This document shows, piece by piece, positions 61,294 to 64,000 of a stretch of 64,000 bases of DNA. A program made the translations under genes and the position numbers. The stretch is taken from the NCBI RefSeq assembly GCF_010537335.1, contig NZ_AP019711.1:868001-932000 (forward strand). The letters run 5' to 3'. This DNA comes from Amedibacterium intestinale. GTDB lineage: Bacteria > Bacillota_I > Bacilli_A > Erysipelotrichales > Erysipelotrichaceae. The notes beneath the pieces are model-generated. The model searched no databases. It worked only from the letters and a program-made list of their open reading frames with translations, and had not been told where the DNA came from. Numbering within the stretch: the stretch's first letter is position 1; the number at the start of each line of letters is the position of its first letter.

Positions 61294-61552
61294 CTATCTC
61301 CTTATTTTATCAATCCATATAAGAACTTCATCAAGTATCGACAAATTCAATTCATAATAAATAAAATTTTTATAACGTGTTTCATAAATCAGTTCCGCCT
61401 TTTTTAATTTCGTTAAATGATAAGATAATGCCTGCGGTGTCATTTGAAGCTTTAAAGCTAATTCACCAGAACTTATTTTTCCCTCCTTCAACAACAACAA
61501 GATTTCTTCTATTTTCATCAACAATAGCTGTTAATACATTTTGAACAGACAA
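61294..61552 (-). pseudogene. ArsR/SdpR family repressor, frameshifted near the N-terminus
   Basis: The TTG at 61552 has AGGAGG 8 nt upstream and opens a frame reading MSVQNVLTAIVDENRR, the usual SdpR start. The rest of the winged helix (ILLLLKEGKISSGELALKLQM, YHLTKLKKAELIYETRYKNF) is in another frame, so a one- or two-base indel lies near 61505-61510 in the A-rich AGAAGAAATC. Starting at the ATG (61518) would drop the conserved first helix and has no ribosome-binding site. It pairs with the sdpI-like gene 3 nt downstream. Confidence 0.75.
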
Positions 61553-61680
61553 GTTTGTAGCCTCCTATCTTTTTCAAATTTTCTTACTACTTTAAAAATT
61601 ACGTCAATATTTAGAAGTTTTATATTCATTGATTTTGATTCATGCATAAAACCCCATATAAAAAGCAATATATACTTCTT

Positions 61681-62325
61681 TTACTTACTTAAGAATTCCT
61701 GAAATTCTTCTTGAAATTCCTGTAGTTCTTCTTTTGAAAGATGGTGAATATAATCCTCTTTTTTCCAGTTATCCATATATCCAGATAAGATTTTATCTGG
61801 ACATTCATAACCTAGTTTTCTTGCTACATGAACTGCAAAATCATTAAAAGCACTTCCCTGTGCAGTAATGATATTTCCAGCTTCTACTACTGGGGCTGCC
61901 TCAAAATTATCTTCTTCAATAAAAGAAAATTGATCTCGCATTTCAACAAATAAAGAATCTGTATACTTCTTTTCTTTTAATAAACCAGCTTGTGCTAAAA
62001 ACATTGGACCTGAACAAATTGCCCCAATGATAAAGTCCTTAATACCAGAAAAACGTTCTAAAAAGGATTTTAACTTCTTATTTTGAATTGCCTGACGAGT
62101 ATCACTGCATCCTGGCAAAATCAAACAGTCGTAATCTTCTACTTGAAATTCTTCACATGTCTTTTGCGGATAAACAAAAATTCCTTCTTCACTCATAACT
62201 GCCTCTTTTTCTGTATACACTACCTCACTCATCGTGTCATAGTACCAGCGAAAAAGCCACATTAAATTACTAACCTCTTGTAAACTGAAATTTGGATATA
62301 CCAGCAAAGCTATTCTTTTTTTCAC
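61681..62325 (-). CDS. DJ-1/PfpI family protein
   Basis: The 214-aa protein has the Rossmann-like fold (IALLVYPNFSLQEVSNLMWLF, DYDCLILPGCSD) and the nucleophile-elbow Cys in IGAICSGPMFLAQAG near residue 102, with a Gly/Glu environment typical of DJ-1 proteins. Function could be chaperone, glyoxalase-like or regulator. It has no AraC-type DNA-binding domain. The tail is Glu-rich. Preceded by GGAGGGATGG and a TATAAT. Confidence 0.85.
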   Translation of the reverse strand: MKKRIALLVYPNFSLQEVSNLMWLFRWYYDTMSEVVYTEKEAVMSEEGIFVYPQKTCEEFQVEDYDCLILPGCSDTRQAIQNKKLKSFLERFSGIKDFIIGAICSGPMFLAQAGLLKEKKYTDSLFVEMRDQFSFIEEDNFEAAPVVEAGNIITAQGSAFNDFAVHVARKLGYECPDKILSGYMDNWKKEDYIHHLSKEELQEFQEEFQEFLSK

Positions 62326-62401
62326 TATCCATCCCTCCTTTAACTTCCTTCTTTACCATCATTATACGCTTTTCATTTTATCTAAGAAATAGATGAAGAC
62401 G

Positions 62402-62436
62402 AAAAACGCCTTGCTAACCTTCAACAAGACGTTTTT
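62402..62436 (-). terminator. Terminator after sigF
   Basis: The stem AAACGTCTTG/CAAGGCGTTT (one G-U pair) is followed by T residues on the minus strand, overlapping the sigF stop. Confidence 0.7.
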
Positions 62437-63139
62437 TTAATTTCTCTAACACCTTTTTCTCCATTCTTGATACCTGCACCTGTGATACATGCAGTTTCTC
62501 TGCAATATATTCTTGTTTCATTCCTAAATCATAGCGATAATGCAGCAGTAGTTTTTCTCGTTCACTAAGCTGTGTGATTTCACTTTTTAAAGCCAGTTTC
62601 ATAACAACATCTTCCTGCTTGTTTGTTGAGATACGATCTTCCAGTAGAATAGGAGAACCATCATTTTCATATATCGTTTCATCTAATGAATATAAATATT
62701 GATTTGCTTCAAAGGCAAGTATTACTTCTTCTACATCTTTTTCCAATGCATCTGCAATCTCCTTATATGTTGGCTCTCTTAAAAGTTTTTGTACAAGCTG
62801 TTCTTTAGCCTTCATCATTTGAAGATAGCCTTCTTTTAGAGAACGTGATATTCGCATGCTTCCATCATCTCGAAAGTATCGCTTAATTTCTCCCATGATA
62901 ATCGGTACTGCATAAGTAGAAAACTGTACCTGATAAGAAGTATCAAAATTATTCAAAGCTTTCATAAGACCTACACAGCCAATTTGAAACAAATCATCCT
63001 GCATATTTCTTTGGTAAGAAAATCGTTTGATTATGGAATATACCAGCGGTGTGTTTTGTTTTACAAATAAACTTTTTGCTTCTTCATCCCCTGCTTTGCT
63101 TCGTTTGATTAATTCATCATTGGTTAGCTTCTGTTCCAT
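62414..63139 (-). CDS. sigF: Forespore sigma factor SigF
   Basis: SigF is the first forespore-specific sigma factor. The 241-aa protein has region 2 (NMQDDLFQIGCVGLMKALNNFDTSYQVQFSTYAVPIIMGEIKRYFRDDG), region 3 and region 4 (LHVSQVQVSRMEKKVLEKL). Its gene starts inside the end of spoIIAB, with no strong ribosome-binding site, so it is coupled. The spoIIAA-AB-sigF order identifies it as SigF rather than SigG. Confidence 0.96.
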   Translation of the reverse strand: MEQKLTNDELIKRSKAGDEEAKSLFVKQNTPLVYSIIKRFSYQRNMQDDLFQIGCVGLMKALNNFDTSYQVQFSTYAVPIIMGEIKRYFRDDGSMRISRSLKEGYLQMMKAKEQLVQKLLREPTYKEIADALEKDVEEVILAFEANQYLYSLDETIYENDGSPILLEDRISTNKQEDVVMKLALKSEITQLSEREKLLLHYRYDLGMKQEYIAEKLHVSQVQVSRMEKKVLEKLKKRLVEG

Positions 63140-63557
63140 GATGAAGATGTTTCACAATCGTTACCGTAGTTCCCTTTCCCTTTTCACTTATTACATGAAA
63201 ATCATCTGCAAATGTCTGCATGATGGTCATTCCCATACCACTTCTTTCTAAATGCTGCTTGCTTGTATATAAAGGCTGCATCGCAAGCTGTATGTCATCA
63301 ATTCCACATCCCTCATCTTCAATAATCATATGAATATCCGATTCATCATAGGCAATGGATACTCGAATTCTTCCATCTTCTCTTCCTTCATAACCATGTA
63401 TCATAGCATTTACAACAGCTTCTGCCAGCAATGTCTTGATTTCCATAATTTCATCCATGTGCAAATTCAATGGAAGTAAAAAAGCTACAGCACTTGTTCT
63501 AAGAAAGGCTTCGTTTTCCAAACGGCTGACAAATTCTACACTCATCTCATTGTTCAT
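63117..63557 (-). CDS. spoIIAB: Anti-sigma F factor and kinase SpoIIAB
   Basis: SpoIIAB holds SigF inactive and phosphorylates SpoIIAA. The 146-aa GHKL-type protein has the N box LAEAVVNAMIHGYEG near residue 45, G1 box EDEGCGI near 85 and the G2 box ERSGMGMTIMQTFAD. Its start overlaps spoIIAA (ATGA) and its end overlaps sigF. Confidence 0.96.
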   Translation of the reverse strand: MNNEMSVEFVSRLENEAFLRTSAVAFLLPLNLHMDEIMEIKTLLAEAVVNAMIHGYEGREDGRIRVSIAYDESDIHMIIEDEGCGIDDIQLAMQPLYTSKQHLERSGMGMTIMQTFADDFHVISEKGKGTTVTIVKHLHHGTEANQ

Positions 63558-63871
63558 AGTTTTACCTCATTTCTTTCATGCTGCATAATCTGAAAAATAC
63601 CTGACATCTGAAATACTCGACTGTTTTCTGCCGATAGATTGCATAAAATCAGTTTGCTGTTCATTTTTTGTAATTGTTTAAAGCGAGCCAGGACAAATCC
63701 TATCCCTGTACTATCTACAAAGGTAACTTCTTCAAAGTCCAATTTTACGATTTTTGGCTTATATTCTTCTATAAGATCAATACATATCTGTTTTAGATTA
63801 CAAACCGTAAGATTATCTAGATCCCCATAAAAATAAAAATATAGGGTTCCATCTTTATATTGATGTTTCAT
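63554..63871 (-). CDS. spoIIAA: Anti-sigma F factor antagonist SpoIIAA
   Basis: SpoIIAA frees SigF by binding SpoIIAB when unphosphorylated. The 105-aa STAS-domain protein has the phosphorylatable Ser in FEEVTFVDSTGIGFVLARF near residue 57. GGAGG lies 8 nt before the ATG. It leads the spoIIA operon. Confidence 0.95.
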   Translation of the reverse strand: MKHQYKDGTLYFYFYGDLDNLTVCNLKQICIDLIEEYKPKIVKLDFEEVTFVDSTGIGFVLARFKQLQKMNSKLILCNLSAENSRVFQMSGIFQIMQHERNEVKL

Positions 63872-63907
63872 GCTTCATCCCTCCAGCGATATAGTAGCAC
63901 AAAAAAA

Positions 63908-63940
63908 AGATGCCATGTGGATATACGACAAAGCATCTCT
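63908..63940 (-). terminator. Hairpin terminator upstream of spoIIAA, for a gene beyond the right edge
   Basis: On the minus strand AGATGC/GCATCT encloses about 20 nt, followed by eight T. It would end a minus-strand gene whose stop is near 63960. Confidence 0.55.
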
Positions 63941-63959
63941 TTCTTCGACATAATTTTTT

Positions 63960-64000
63960 TTATAAATCGTCCTCTTTGTATAAATCTTCCCCATATTCTT
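63960..64000 (-). CDS. Possible C-terminal end of an off-edge gene
   Basis: One minus-strand frame ends ...EYGEDLYKEDDL with TAA at 63960-63962, just before the hairpin. About 12 residues are visible, so family cannot be named and another frame is possible. Confidence 0.3.
   Translation of the reverse strand, partial: EYGEDLYKEDDL

Noticed and set aside
63908-64000. SigH-type promoter for spoIIA beyond the hairpin
   Set aside because: The best AGGACGA match has wrong spacing to any GAAT and lies upstream of a terminator, so it was not called.

Overview
The window is a low-GC, AT-rich chromosomal backbone segment of a spore-forming Firmicute. Operon order matches Bacillus-type blocks throughout. 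Complete sigK and spoIIAA-spoIIAB-sigF loci indicate endospore formation. Absences inside those blocks (no hslUV-codY after xerC, no aroE between yqeH and yhbY, no ylxM before ffh) together with the AT-rich codon use fit an Erysipelotrichia-type gut anaerobe. That placement is inference. No tRNA, CRISPR array, prophage or recognisable insertion sequence was seen. Most genes lie on the minus strand.

Layout, left to right. 1-24.5 kb is translation, cell envelope and ribosome biogenesis. On the minus strand from about 16.8 kb down the order is rpsP-KH-rimM-trmD-rplS-lepB-lepB-rbgA-rnhB, an orphan ORF, nfeD-like, SPFH, dprA-topA-trmFO-xerC-rpsB-tsf-pyrH-frr-uppS-cdsA (cut by the edge). ffh, rlmA, a 61-aa ORF and thiI-cysteine desulfurase-ezrA follow, then rpsD on the plus strand behind a long structured leader. 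24.6-35 kb holds ssb, an M16 peptidase pair, a nucleoside ABC importer (BMP lipoprotein, ATPase, two permeases) and a YjjI/YjjW glycyl-radical enzyme with its activase. 35-47 kb holds ftsK/spoIIIE, an RNase J2-like gene, miaB, a small ferredoxin, ymdB-rny, recA-pncC-pgsA-rodZ. 47-53 kb holds rnpB-gpsB divergent from recU-pbp1a, then tseB-dnaD-nth. 53-57.5 kb is the yqeG-yqeH-yhbY-nadD/yqeK-rsfS-yqeM cluster plus mtnN. 57.6-64 kb holds an M42 peptidase, sigK, an uncharacterised 352-aa ORF, a broken sdpR-sdpI pair, a DJ-1/PfpI protein and spoIIAA-AB-sigF.

How it works together: most genes serve ribosome production and maturation (S2, S4, S16, L19, RimM, RbgA, YqeH, RsfS, RNase P), tRNA modification (TrmD, TrmFO, MiaB, ThiI), RNA decay (RNase Y, RNase J2-like), cell division and wall growth (EzrA, GpsB, RodZ, PBP1a, UppS) and sporulation. 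Several ribosomal-protein genes have structured leaders that look like autogenous control sites.

The most notable unexplained items are: a 236-bp inverted-repeat-bounded region between rny and recA that contains a candidate small RNA; an sdpR-sdpI pair in which both genes carry frameshifts; a YjjI-type glycyl-radical enzyme of unknown substrate; an RNase J2-like protein with altered metal ligands; a NadD-YqeK fusion; and a PBP1a with a repeat-bearing tail.
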